Shown: one piece after another, positions 53,401 to 64,000 of the stretch
How the letters are laid out: each line of letters starts with the position of its first letter
Position numbering within the stretch: position 1 is the first letter of the stretch
Assembly (NCBI RefSeq): GCF_963855985.1
Contig: NC_087105.1
Location: 6,698,501-6,762,500 of the forward strand
Direction of reading: 5' to 3'
Origin: Ostrinia nubilalis
Lineage: Eukaryota; Arthropoda; Insecta; Lepidoptera; Crambidae
Length of the DNA stretch: 64,000 nucleotides
The notes under the pieces: generated by a model
The model's input: only the letters and a program-made list of their open reading frames with translations
What the model was told of the DNA's origin: nothing
Database searches by the model: none
Program-made: the position numbers and the translations under genes

Positions 53401-56271
53401 CTGAATAGATGATTAATTGTAACTCTACCTGTCCTACACGATTGCATTGTTGTTTAGAATTTTTACATGATTATTAGATTAGGTATATAAGAGAAAAAAA
53501 AAGAAAAATACCGGTTTCTTATTATCTTTTTGGGAGCCTAAAGAAATATAATTTTAATTTAATTACCGAAGCATTGCATTGCTGATAACTTACCGTATGC
53601 ACAATAGAATTTGTATTGATATAGCATTTGTCCAAAAGAAGCTTGATAGAATGAAAAAATAAGCCAGAAAACCTGAAAATAGTAAAAAATACTTTAATTA
53701 ACTTCAATTTTTTAAATTCTGTAAATATAATGCAACAAAATTATAGTTTATTTCTCGTGGCATTGTAAACAACTTCTCTTTCTACCGAACTATTGATTGA
53801 ACAGAATCAGCACACACGATGCACGGAAATAGATTCAAGGTGATTTTTGTTTACAGAAAATATCACGAATTTATTCAAACCGAAGCTGTTGGTGCTTGCG
53901 GTATTTATAAGTGTCTACACTCATTGATTGCAAGATGTAACATTTTTTATTGAATTATGATGCATGAAAAAAAATTTAAAAAAATATTTCCAGAGGTTTT
54001 ACATACCTCTTGCAGCACAAAGGTTCATGTCGCGGTACGGCGGCATAAGCTTCATGATGACTAGGACCATCATCCCCAATCCCAAGGAAATGCAAAAAGC
54101 GATCAAACTTTTCCCTTGCAGATCCCTGTAAAGTTAAACAATGTCAAACTATTATATGTATTTTCGAAGGCTTATTCCCAAAGATCCACAGCTCTACATA
54201 TTATTATCATTAATGATAACCGACTTCAAAAAAAGAAGAAGGTTCTCAATTCGATTCGGGTGTATATTTTTTTAAATATAAGCTCAAAGGTACTTTTATT
54301 CCCAGCGTATCCACGACATCAAAAATAAAATAAAAAACATTTTCTATGGAAATTTTAAAATTCATGGACCAAGTGGGAAAAGAAGAACAATAGAGTCGGG
54401 GACCTTTGGGAATAAGTCGTCATGCTGCAACTAAATTATTCCTTTGTGGCAATATTTTTAAGGTTCCGTACCCTAAGGTGCTAACGAACGGGACTAAATA
54501 CCTCTGCTGTCTGTCTGGACTCTGGAAGCATTATAGGGCCTTTTACTAATAAGTAGAGACTTTCAGAGCACTCTACCTACACGTCCCAAATATCATAGGT
54601 ATTTGCCCTGTCGCGTCGCGTCACCACTCCGGGACAACATTTATGTTAGTCAGCGGGCGGGCTGATACCTGATACCCATCTAGGTATCAAAACCATACTG
54701 GGCAGACAGTTGAATTTTTATAGAGTTTATATCTTTATACTGAATGAAAAATTCAAGGTGGAATACCTACAGGAGACTTTGGAATTTATTTTGTTCTTTA
54801 AACATAACATAACATGATTTGCAGGTTAGTACATTTTCGTCTTTGTGGAAATTCTTGGAGGGGAGGCCTTTGGCCAGCAGAGGACGTCATTTGTCTGAAA
54901 CGAACGAATGAAGGGGGACATCTGAATGCAGGTTGCATAAATATTGAAATAACTAAAATCTTAGTTTTAATGAAGTGTCGTCCGTCAAGCGATAGGTCTC
55001 GTGAGGTCGTGTGTGAGTGAGTTCAATTTTACTAACTTGTTACATTTGCAAATTACTTACCTCATTTCTGGAAGAACACAATATATCAGTGCCGTGAAAA
55101 ACAAGAATATAACGGATACTATCATGCAGTATCCTGCGACTTTCTCGTCGATGATCTTGTCATCATTATCCTGGCAGATCAGCGCCGCGAGGCTCACATT
55201 CGTCAGTTCTGGGTCTGTTATCCTCGTTTGGTTGGCGATGCAATACCTGATAAACAAAATAATCATTTATACATGTAAATTCAAACTGTAAATCAAACAA
55301 ACAATTTAGATTTTCCTGATTGACCCAACAAAATCTGTCATCGACCTTTTTACTGCCACTGATTTTAAATAAATTCGCACTTGCAATTTTTGAAAAAATG
55401 AGAACAATCAACCAAAAACGATAACATCACGGGACCTTTTTTACGACGGGAAATCTTTTGAGCATACCCACTGGCCACGGTGGGACTTTCACCGCCAAAG
55501 CCTGCTCATTAAGGCCGATCAGAAAAGTACCGAGAGCGACCCTCCGAGCCTGGGCAAATGCCCCACCAGCTCCCTCCTGTGAAGGTTTTTAAGGATTCAT
55601 CGTGGATTAGGAAAATGCCTCGACGGCACCCGGCCCGCTCAATGGTGGGTTACGGGTTGCCCGACAGGCCCGCTAAGAGGGTTTCTGTCCCTACCGGTAT
55701 TATTAAAAAATATATTTAAAGAATTCGAAAGTTACTTTAATTTTAAGTCGATATGAATGTACAGATTACCTACCTACAGACAGCATGAAAAAAAAAGCCG
55801 GTTATATAAAATGATTATTATTAAGTTTATGAACCCAAAGAAAAGAGTGTTATCGCCCAAACATAACATTGGAACCAACCCATACAGCAAAAGTGCGTCT
55901 GTAATTGGCTTGATGTGATACGTCCCTCCCCGTCGTAACCTACTTCGTAAATTGGCAAAAAATTCAGGTGACACTCACCCCCTATGATCCAAAGTTACAT
56001 TCCTGCTACTTCCCATTAACACTAGATCCCCATCACTATTGATGGAGAAACGACTTAGTTTCAGTTTCTGCTTACAGGATAAGGCTGTTACTGGTGAAGT
56101 TTTATTTACTTTAGGATTCCAACAAACATTTTGCCTTCTCAGCAGAACTAATCCATCTTGACAACATAAATCAGGCGCTGCACCGGCTTTCACACTCACT
56201 ACCAGCGCAGCTAGAGCAGATGTAAATAATATTTTCCACATTTTGGCCACAGTAAAACATGTAAAGTACAT
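50486..56271 (-). CDS. Methuselah-like class B G-protein-coupled receptor, complete
   Basis: Exons in transcript order: 56271-55979, 55246-55061, 54125-54007, 53672-53594, 53219-53047, 52483-52345, 51963-51874 and 50702-50486. All are GT-AG and in phase, giving 431 aa. A signal peptide follows either ATG (WKILFTSALAALVVSVKAG). The ectodomain (residues about 30-130) is short for Methuselah proteins. It is Cys-rich (CCQDG, NVCWNP, LSCKQ) with N-glycosylation sites NKT, NVT, NQT and NVS. Seven hydrophobic helices follow, including GYCMIVSVIFLFFTALIYCV, QGKSLIAFCISLGLG, FLAYFFILSSFFWTNA, CYGWGVPAVLTLALAL and LFILMGITWIFEM. A Cys precedes the fifth helix (NHCWFY). The last exon gives helix VII and an acidic tail. 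It acts in the plasma membrane; the ligand is unknown. Identity rests on the helix order and on GKSL, GWGVP, CWF and GITWIFE motifs of the Mth family. Confidence 0.9.
50828..51084 (-). mobile_element. Full tRNA-derived SINE
   Basis: On the minus strand it begins GGCCGTTTGGTGTAGTGGTT (A box) followed by GGGTTCGATTCCC (B box). It ends in TGTGTGAAATTGTCCAAAGA and a TTATT tract. Ends of the same family lie at 36404 and 51567. It sits in the last intron of the receptor gene. Confidence 0.85.
51286..51357 (+). tRNA. tRNA-Asp (anticodon GTC)
   Basis: 72 nt folding as a complete cloverleaf. The acceptor stem TCTTCGG pairs with CCGGAGA (one T-G pair). The A box is TAGTATAGTGG, the anticodon stem CCCGC/GCGGG has loop CTGTCAC with GTC at 51319-51321, and the T arm is ACCGGGGTTCGATTCCCCG. 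The encoded discriminator is G at 51357. It lies on the plus strand inside the last intron of the minus-strand receptor gene. A T tract shortly downstream could end Pol III transcription. Confidence 0.95.
51567..51601 (-). repeat. SINE 3' end fragment
   Basis: AATAATAATAAATCTTTGG is followed by ACAATTTCACACA, identical to the 3' end of the SINE at 50828. The rest is truncated. Confidence 0.75.
52012..52205 (-). mobile_element. Non-autonomous Helitron
   Basis: On the minus strand it starts TC after A and ends GCCGCGGGCAAAAGCTAG before T. The subterminal hairpin is GCGGGTGAAGCCGCG-like. It is about 90% similar by eye to 32243-32442. It lies in an intron of the receptor gene. Confidence 0.85.
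52784..53020 (+). mobile_element. Non-autonomous Helitron with short (GTCT)n tract, 3' end decayed
   Basis: TCTATACTAATATTATAAAT starts after A. CTGTCTGTCTGTCT and GATTTTGATGAAATTTGGCA match 16127-16385. The end reads CGGGCGATAAATGG rather than the usual CTAG terminus, with TTAG a few bases on, so the 3' boundary is approximate. It ends close to the donor of the receptor exon 53047-53219. Confidence 0.75.
55434..55710. repeat. GC-rich repeat-like island in receptor intron 1
   Basis: Unlike its AT-rich surroundings, this block has phrases such as CCACGGTGGGACTTTCACC, GACGGCACCCGGCCCGCTCA and GGGTTTCTGTCCCTACC. It resembles the 3' region of a retroelement, but I cannot assign a family. No open frame is supported. 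Confidence 0.4.
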
Positions 56272-56472
56272 TAAATATTCACTTCAGTCAGTTGCAGTTT
56301 AGGTATTAAATTTTTATCATAAGCAAACATTGCTATCACTATGTAATCTTTATGTTGGCACGACACTAAAGCGTTTACGGGGTATCGCAACGTACGTGCG
56401 CGTGCGTCGCGTGCAATTGTAGACTGGCGCACTCAAAAGAGGACGCGCTTGAAATACCTCATCGTGGTTTAG

Positions 56473-56480
56473 TATAAAAG
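56473..56480 (+). promoter_or_regulatory. Possible TATA box, plus strand
   Basis: TATAAAAG, about 200 bp beyond the start codon of the minus-strand receptor, with purine-rich sequence before it and TCAGTAACT some 60 bases after. No plus-strand gene was found downstream, so this may be chance or repeat-derived. Confidence 0.2.
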
Positions 56481-56481
56481 G

Positions 56482-58314
56482 AGCTCGAGCCTTGTTCTTA
56501 CTAGTCGAGTAATTTAGTAGAGTAACTCGCCTTCAGTAACTAACTATTCGCTGCTGACCAAAAAACATTTGGTCGAGTAGAGTTTACAAGCTTAGTGGTT
56601 TTGTGAACTCGACTAAACCGCCCGGTTCGGACTCGTTTAGCCGGTGCCGGGTGCCGGTAAGCAAGTGAGCAGGGACGCGTGGTGTGGGCGCTACTCACCT
56701 GTCAAAATGGAACAACTCGACAATTTTTTTGGTGTTCAGACACATTTAGGCTTTTAGGGAAATTTTAAGGAAACTCTTACATAGGCAATTAAAGTCACAT
56801 ACTCTAGCATATTTAGTCTTCTTTATACGAGTAAGTACCTACTCTATGTGAGCACTATCAAAAACTAGTCTTCTAGGGTTAAAGTGGCCAAAATAAATAA
56901 ATAAATATCACCATAATCTTACAAATAAGGTACATAAGCTGATTAAAAGGAACATTTTACCGATTATGGCGGGTTGACACCTGAACTAGGAAAGATCCTG
57001 TATCTCAAATCTGGAAAATTGATGAAATTTTGTGTTTATTTTTTTATTTTTGTCAAGGTTGCGGTCGGCGCTCGAGGTCGTAAACTTGGCCATAACTATA
57101 GCCATCATCAAAATCAAGACTACTTTTAAGGCAAGGTAAGTATCACCCTTTTCAGACGAAAATTTTACTCTGGTTACAGTTTAGGATAGTTTCGAGACGG
57201 GACTAGAGATGACGGACCGTGACTTGACGCTGCATCACTCACTATTCATCAGGCTATGAAGACTCTATCTAAACAAATAGAAGTCACATGGGTAGAAACT
57301 TACACATGTAGTTAAATACCTGCCTATTTAAGACAGTTTTTTTTGTCGATAACCTTCACAAGTTAAAATAGCACCTGTGTAGAGCATAGCCTCAGTATCA
57401 AACGAAGCCGAGCGAAAATGAGGCTTCACAATCACAAGGTTACGTAAGTGTATGGCGGGTTTGAAGAGTATATGCACTTTTTCTTTCTTTTCTTTTTAAT
57501 TTTATAGAAACAAACTCTTCAGCCCTTACATTTGGATAGAAAAGTAAGCTTTTTGCGAAGTGCACATTCTGCATCAGGCCAGGCTCAGCAATGGCACGTG
57601 TTGTAAAACCGCGGGGGGCGTATCCCGTCATTATCAATATTATGATTGTCACATAGGTACTTTAAATTATGGTTGGTTAGAAGAAATCTCTTCATATGTA
57701 GAATTATAGAGTAGGTACAGTAGGTATAATGCTTTCTTTCTACATTTCTTGACTCTACGTAATTGTATGTATGTATTGTGTTGTATTGTGTCTCTCTCTA
57801 ATTAACGCAAAGGTAAATGGAGGTCTGGCCAGGGTTGGGGAACAATTGGAATAAATTAATAGCCTAACATTTCGTATATTTACTTATAGCCAAATTGATT
57901 AAAAATTATGACTCGTTGACTTTGATGAGTGGTAAGTATCTAAACCAGTACAAAATAGTCTACCATTCATCCTCAACTAGCATTGTAGTTATAATTTGTA
58001 TGGTATAATGGGATTAACCATGACTCATATTTTAATTATTAATTAGTTTGACCAATTTCAAATTAGAACAAGTCATCAAACTTCCGAAATATAATAAAAT
58101 ACTCATGTTTTAAGTAGGCATATAATAGATCCCACCAAAAACATTCTGTAAAAAACTAGCCAAGTCTCGACTCTCGATGGAGCTGCTTGTTTATCTCTAA
58201 AAAGTAATGAAATATAGACAAAGTCGTGCCAAGTCTATGGTTCTTTACTGCCATTTCTTTATTATTATAGTTAATGTTGTGTGACTTGCTATCTATTTGG
58301 CTATAACTGGCCTA
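56482..58314. other. Intergenic sequence without recognisable genes
   Basis: It includes the presumed promoter side of the receptor gene (just above 56271) and AT-rich sequence. GGTGCCGGGTGCCGG near 56641 is a small GC patch. No supported coding region is seen on either strand. Confidence 0.5.
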
Positions 58315-59374
58315 GGGGAGACTGGGTACGGTTGAAACAAAGGACGGTTGAAACAGAGCAAATATCTCGTAAACGGTTCCACGGGGAGTTAGGGGTCCTA
58401 GGGGAAAAAGAAGCGGACTACAGGTCCGAACACGAATTTAGTGCCTAAAACTTCCTAAGGCGTTGACGTTGTGTGCAAAACGCCATATTGTTTTTTACTG
58501 CCCAAAAGTAAGTATTTTTCTTCAGACATTAACGCTTATAACTACCTGTTCTTTTTATGTGAATGTATCGAGTGTGCGTTTGCGATTATAATGAAGCTTG
58601 TAGAATAAGGGCCAGTAACTATTTTTAATGTGTTATCATTAGTGTCGAAACTATAAAGTATATTTAACCAAAAGTGGGGTTGGGGACGGTTGAAACATTT
58701 TTTGTGGGTACGGTTGAAACAGAAAATTTATTAATGTTTATTTTTTGTAGATACCGAGAGTTTGGGTAAGGAAGATTTCCAGAGAGGAAATTGACTTAGT
58801 AAAGCATTAGAGGTGGTAAAAGCTAGAGATTCACTGCGGAAAGCGGCGGAAAAGTATGGTTTGAAAAAAAAAAAAGATTTTCGTTAATTTTATTCAGAAT
58901 TTTAATATTATTTTATTATTAATGTTTATTAGCTTTGGAAATATCATTTAGTTAATCATATTTCTGTTATTTTTTTAAATGTTTACAACTAATCAAAGGC
59001 TAATTAATGTTTTAGAAATATTGAATACTTAGACTGATTAATGTCGTCATGTGGTACTATAATTTTAATATTCGTATTATTAATGATAAATAAAACACGT
59101 TTTATTAGTACTTATTGTATTATTTGTATGTATTTCAACAGATCCCAATCGCTGTTTCAACCGCCCCTGGCATGGGGACGGTTAAAACAAAATTTCTTTT
59201 TTTTTAAATTGCGTATATTTCTATAAATAGTAACCCGGGAACGATAATGATACAGCCATATCATAGCTAAAACTTCAAATGTCAATTTCACGTATCGTAA
59301 TCGTCACTTGGTTATTAAACAACAAAATTATAGACAATAAAAGCAAAATTGTTTCAACCGTACCCAGTCTCCCC
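58315..59374 (+). mobile_element. pogo-like DNA transposon remnant (1060 bp)
   Basis: GGGGAGACTGGGTACGGTTG faces CAACCGTACCCAGTCTCCCC. TA flanks both ends (58313-58314 and 59375-59376). GGTTGAAACA recurs inside. The reading frame near 58750-58863 gives SREEIDL, then with one frameshift ALEVVKARDSLRKAAEKYGL, a psq-type helix-turn-helix as in pogo/Tigger transposases. The DDE domain is absent. Confidence 0.75.
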
Positions 59375-60380
59375 TACTGGCCCCATTATTGTCCAATCTT
59401 GGGTAAGCACAATGCCTTTTTTGAAGCAATAAAGGACGGTTTCATTGAAATTCGTATGTACTGTGAATAGTCTGAGTACCTACCTATTGAATGAGTCCCT
59501 CGTATGAATTCGTTGGTAACTTTTACTTGGTGGACTAAACTATTTTCGAGTAAATATTTTTGTACGTAATACTGAACAGCGATTGCAACACATTTTTATT
59601 GCAAAATCGCACCTCTTTCCTATTTTCAGTTTAAGTGATTTGCTGTCCGTCTTCTGCAAGTTTTGATGTAGGTAAACTTTTATTCTTTAATTTTTTTCCT
59701 ACATTCGATTCTAAGATAGGAATCCCATGCCATCATATGATGAACTAAACGATGACGGACTGTTTAATTATGGGTTTAGAGTGGGTGTAAACGTTCATGC
59801 CAATCTTTTGTTATCTACACTAATATAAATATTTTATAAATGAGCAGTTTTATATCTTTCTTTAGTGTCTATAACACATTATACGGCACCATTAAAATAA
59901 ATAAAATATTTACTATGAATAAAAATAATAATCACATAATAGTTAAAAATATGAGTATAACGGGAGCTGGCTAACTCATAATGAAAATCACATGAAAATT
60001 TTGACAGATCAAGCTAACCATCGTGGGTTCGATCGATTCCACTTAGTATCCTAGTAAAATTGACAATATGATGCAGGTAATATTGCAGAATCTCCAAAGT
60101 AGGTACTTATTTGTGCAAGAATACTCGTATGTTTAAAAATTACAAAAACAATTGACAAGTCATCGTCATCATCATAATTTTTTGTTGCTCAAATCCGTCA
60201 ACATCTACTGATGACGCCACAAGATTGGTATCTAAATAGACAGGCTCAATTTATCTGAATGATCAGGCGCACCTAGGATTACATAACTATGCATTGTTTC
60301 TTGCCGTAGCCGACAAGCTTGCAAATCGAAATTAAGTACCTATTCTTATTGTTATGTTCAGCAAGAACTTATTGAATATA
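59375..60380. other. Intergenic sequence without recognisable genes
   Basis: AT-rich sequence with no repeat family or coding region that I can identify. Confidence 0.5.
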
Positions 60381-60937
60381 CAGGGTGGAATTTTGTAATG
60401 CCACCTGGCTGGAGGGAAAGTACTCTTATTATGTAGATAGAAAAAAATATACTCAAAAAAAACTTCCTTAATTTTTTGAAAGAAATAGAACTGCATTCAA
60501 AGATTTTCAAACATTTGCTTGCCACCACACCCGGGAATTGAACCAAATAAAATCTGTTAAAAATTACAGCCTGTATTTTTATTGCATCGATCGTTAGGCT
60601 TAGGTTACAGAATTTTTTCTTTTTTTTTAAAGATTTATTAGCAATTTGTATTGCCCAAATTACTAATAGTCCCAGTAGCCCCTCGTGTTAAGCTAAATAA
60701 AGCTTGTGTTACGAGTGGGCTCATCACAATAGTCGAGCGGCGGTGCGGGATTCGAACCCGCGTTCCTCGGATCTCGAGTCGGCCACTTCGACCCCTTCAC
60801 CGTTCGGCTATCGTGGCTATAAAATTGTATGGTATGGTGGTGAATTTTCGAAAAAAAAAAAGAAACGGACATCTTTGAATGCAGTTCTATTTCTAAGAGT
60901 ACTCTCCCTCCAGGTGGCATTACAAAATTCCATCCTG
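60381..60937. mobile_element. TA-flanked foldback element interrupted by a SINE
   Basis: CAGGGTGGAATTTTGTAATG and GAACTGCATTCAAAGAT at the left pair with ATCTTTGAATGCAGTTC and CATTACAAAATTCCATCCTG at the right. TA flanks both ends. A tRNA-derived SINE fills the loop. Confidence 0.8.
60612..60819 (-). mobile_element. tRNA-derived SINE, second family
   Basis: On the minus strand: AGCCACGATAGCCGAACGGT (A box), GCGGGTTCGAATCCCGC (B box), a body with AACACGAGGGGCTACTGGG, and a tail ending in GCTAATAAATCTTT and an A run. The body differs from the SINE at 50828. Confidence 0.8.
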
Positions 60938-61397
60938 TATTTGCACACTTTTTTGGTAGGTACTCTGCTCCACGTGAGATTTGAACCTGCAACCTCTGGG
61001 TTGCGGAAATGGCAATAATAGTTCATTCTGTAGTGTGACCTAAGCTAAGCGCGAATCACTATAGGCGCCGGTCAAATTAGGACTTAACTCCTGACTCATG
61101 AGTTAACAAAATAATGGCTTATCTTGAAAACAACGCCAAATTCTAACTAGAAGATGACTGTGTCATCTAAGTACGACTTCCATCCTAAATAAGGACAAAT
61201 AAATAACCATACGGTTTCCTTAAAGAGATTTAATGACGACGCCTTTTCCGAAACGTTTAGTTATAAAATGTCCGTCACTATTCTACTAAGTTAGAATAAG
61301 TACATACATGACGCAAACCAGGTACAAGGCACGGCAAGCAAATAATAGTCCATAAACAGACATACGCCGTGTGGTGACGGCAGAATAGAATATATTT

Positions 61398-61622
61398 GTC
61401 ACCAACTGCAACCCCTACTTACTTTTCCCGCGGGTGTCATAAGAGGCGACTTAGGGACTACACATTAACAGCGAACGGGCAGCAACGATCTCTGATAAAC
61501 ATTAAACTTAAACTGAGATCTCCAATCCGTCTGCCAAGCGTGAAGATTATGGCAAAACTCTCCACTAAACTGGGGAGGCTCATAGTTCAGCAGTGGGCTG
61601 TAAAGGGCTGTTGATGATGAAG
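61398..61622 (+). repeat. RTE/SINE-type 3' tail
   Basis: CTTTTCCCGCGGGTGTCATA, CCGTCTGCCAAGCGTGAAGA, then TCAGCAGTGGGCTG and a terminal TTGATGATGA. The end design (CAGCAGTGG followed by an ATGATG tract) is that of RTE-derived 3' ends, as at 24590 and 12460. Confidence 0.6.
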
Positions 61623-62098
61623 CAGAACATAGTACGATTTAACATTTGGTTTGGTTGCCTTGTGACCTTGAGGTTTGGAGACCAGTGACCCGCAAACAAT
61701 CGGTTTGTTATTGTGTTATTGTGTCCAGTTTCTCGGCTGTCAAATACCTAAATAATGTCTGCACTCTGTAACCTAATAGATAGTCTGCAGTTTGAATTTA
61801 CCTTGGAGACCCAGTAACGTAAATGCGCTTATGCGCCTATTACCGCCAGTTTAAGCTGACTTCGGATAAACGTTAGAAAATTAGATATAAGACGTGGTGA
61901 TAGAAAAGACACTTTAATTTATTTATAACAATGATGAAGTAATCTTTGAATTCAAGTAGTAACAATGAGTATACAATCACACAATAATTAATAAATAGCA
62001 ATTTAATCTGAAAAAGCTGTTGTTTCTATTACCGACCTATAGACGAGGTGTGTTTCTATTAACGTTTTTTCTGTTTCTATTACCGACCGCTAAGAATA

Positions 62099-62165
62099 TT
62101 GCTCTTCAATTGGGTATATTCCAAGAGGCACGGGTTCGATTCCCGCTCAGAGGCTCGGGAACCAC
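62099..62165 (+). repeat. B-box-containing fragment, tRNA-like
   Basis: GCACGGGTTCGATTCCCGC holds a perfect B box, but no A box or cloverleaf is seen. Probably a SINE fragment. Confidence 0.35.
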
Positions 62166-62433
62166 TTGATTTTTTCAAGTTAAAGAAGAACGGTCACGCC
62201 CCATACAAAAAAAACCCAGACCCGACAGAAACGAGACATACCTCAGTTTTTTTGTCATGTCTTAATGAGGATCAGTACTGTTGTAGAAAATTCAATAAAA
62301 CTAGTATCTACGTTAATCTTTAAGACATAAGAAAGATATATCTTTTTGAATTATCCAAATCGGACCATTACTTACGAAGATATTAAGTAATTAACATAGG
62401 CCGTTTTTGCCGCTAAAAGACAACGTACGCAGG

Positions 62434-63583
62434 GCCGCGTGACGTCATTATATCCGAATCGAGCGCAGCCGGCGGCAGCGTACTATTGGGATGGAAAATA
62501 TTTTTTTCCAGCTAAACTATCAGTTTTAGAAAAAAACTTTTAATAACATTTATTCATCAAAATAAATTAACCTATCGACCAGTAATAAAAATTGTGAAAA
62601 ATAAGTATCGCTATGTCCAAAAACCACATTTTTATAGGATTCGATGGAATGCGGAGACGCGGTTGGGGTGAGTGTAACTATATGATTGTTTGTATTGAAC
62701 ATAATAATACATAATATGAGTGCTAATACCCAGTTTCTGGCCTGGGGGGGGGAGAGGGATAAGTCATACCCAGCTTATAGCCCGGGGGGAGGGGCAAACC
62801 TTACCCAGCTTCTGGCCTTGATAAGAGGGGGGGGGAGGCAAGTCATACCCAGTTTCTGGTCTAGGGGGGTTAGTCATACCCAGCTTCTGGCCGAGGAGGA
62901 GTCATACCTAGCTTATGCTTATGGACTGGGGGGAGGGGCTAGCCTTACCCAGCTTCTGGTCTAGGGAGGGGGGTGGTCAAGTCATAACCAGTTTCTGGTT
63001 ATGACCTGGGGAGAGGAGAAGGACGGGGGAGTCATACCCAGCTTCTAGGCTAAGATTAAATAGATTTCCAGCAGCTGGCCCGCCCATGGGAACGGCGAAT
63101 AGATAGGTAGGTACGTAGGTTTAACTCAGAAAAACTAAATAACAGGTAGGTATTGCGTGTACATCGAAATGATCTTCATAGCAATGTCTTGTAGCCTAGG
63201 CAGAGTGTATCTGCCTCAGCTATAGGTACTTATTGTTAGAAGTAAATAAATTAATATTTATACATTTTTATATTTTACTTGGACGAAGATATGACTCTAA
63301 CAACACTTATGAACACTTTATTTGAATAAATCGCCAAATATACCACCGCGGAGACCCTAATCGCGTCTCCGCGTTCCATTGAATCGTATGAGCGTATGGA
63401 TTTTTTGCGATATTTTTCACAATATCTATTTTAAAAAATTACCTATCGATAGCTTACTTTATTCTGATGAATAAATGTCATAACAAGTTTTTCTCTAAAA
63501 CTGATAGTTTGGCTAGAAAAAAATATTTTCTATCCACGCAGTACGCCAGCAGCGTTCGGATCGGATATAGTGACGTCATCGGT
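62434..63583. mobile_element. Large foldback with a G-rich minisatellite in its loop
   Basis: TGACGTCATTATATCCGA, AAAATATTTTTTTCCAGC and GGAATGCGGAGACGCG on the left return inverted on the right (CGCGTCTCCGCGTTCC, CTAGAAAAAAATATTTTC, TCGGATATAGTGACGTCA). The arms are about 230 bp. No coding region is supported. Confidence 0.75.
62735..63055 (+). repeat. G-rich minisatellite, about eight irregular units
   Basis: The core TCATACCCAGCTTCTGGCC is followed by a run of G (GGGGGGAGGGG-like) and recurs every 30-45 bases with varied spacing. The G runs could form G-quadruplexes on this strand. The 92-codon open stretch across it reflects the repeat only. Confidence 0.88.
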
Positions 63584-64000
63584 CCCGCGCCGGGCGGTCA
63601 GTGAACTTTTTTAGTAATTTGGCCATAACTTCGTCAATTTTTGTCGTAGAACAAAAATTTTTGGACTGTATATTAAGGATTTCTTAGACCTATAAATCTG
63701 CATTCACAGCTAAAAATCGAAATGATCCTCATTAGTTAAATTATATATTTTTTATATTCGAAATCTATGTATAACACCAAAATATTACCCTTTGTTTTTG
63801 TTCAGGCGTTATACAAAAACTAATACAAAATGCCTATTTATCACCAAAATTGGTAAATGTATGTACCTAAATGTCTATTACAGCTGCTATGGAATGTATC
63901 TAGGTGACCTGGAGATACAGCCGGATTATACAGGGTGGTTATACATATGGAACGATAAGTGATCTCACTCGATTATTTCTAAACTATACAAGATATCGAA
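63584..64000. other. Non-coding end of window
   Basis: AT-rich sequence. TATACAGGGTGGTTATAC near 63928 looks like the first bases of a TA-flanked element (compare 60379) that runs out of the window. Confidence 0.4.

Noticed and set aside
62686..62964. Open frame with repeated LTQLL and G-rich motifs
   Set aside because: Pure translation of a minisatellite; no start context and no conservation expected.

Overview
This window looks like nuclear DNA of a moth or butterfly (Lepidoptera). Long AT-rich introns carry short GC-rich exons with GT-AG sites. The repeats are of lepidopteran type: short Helitrons ending in CTAG and inserted between A and T, tRNA-derived SINEs, LINE 3' tails before poly-A, and many short foldback (MITE-like) elements. 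The species cannot be named from the sequence.

Three protein genes can be assembled exon by exon with consistent reading phase. (1) 417-16571, plus strand: the last eight exons (344 codons) of a gene best matched to the Tudor-domain RNA helicase spindle-E/TDRD9, ending in a single C2H2-type finger. (2) 21847-39862, plus strand: fourteen exons (916 aa) of C-1-tetrahydrofolate synthase (MTHFD1, pug of flies), lacking only the first short exon. (3) 50486-56271, minus strand: a complete eight-exon, 431-aa Methuselah-like seven-helix receptor. A tRNA-Asp(GTC) gene lies on the opposite strand inside its last intron. These genes have unrelated jobs (probably germline piRNA biology, one-carbon metabolism, signalling), so they are neighbours rather than a functional cluster.

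Between and inside them lies a dense mobile-element landscape: a decayed Helitron Rep next to a cysteine-rich spliced frame (4.2-7.4 kb); a PIF/Harbinger remnant nested in a foldback that still holds its own empty site (7.8-9.3 kb); a LINE 3' end with an internal inversion (12.3 kb); a dead Tc1-type transposase (13.3 kb); a nearly intact RTE-type LINE with 14-bp target duplications inside a MTHFD1 intron (24.6-27.4 kb); a 1.1-kb palindrome in the MTHFD1 3' region (40.1-41.2 kb); further large foldbacks at 42.4-44.5, 45.1-46.4, 46.9-48.4 and 62.4-63.6 kb; and a pogo-like remnant (58.3-59.4 kb).

The most unusual pattern is in MTHFD1. At least four exons, perhaps six, are followed or preceded by partial, diverged tandem copies of their own edge together with the adjoining splice site. 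The last exon of the upstream gene shows the same thing, as a 51-bp array that begins in its final codons. No recognised multi-gene system such as a defence island, operon or CRISPR array is present.
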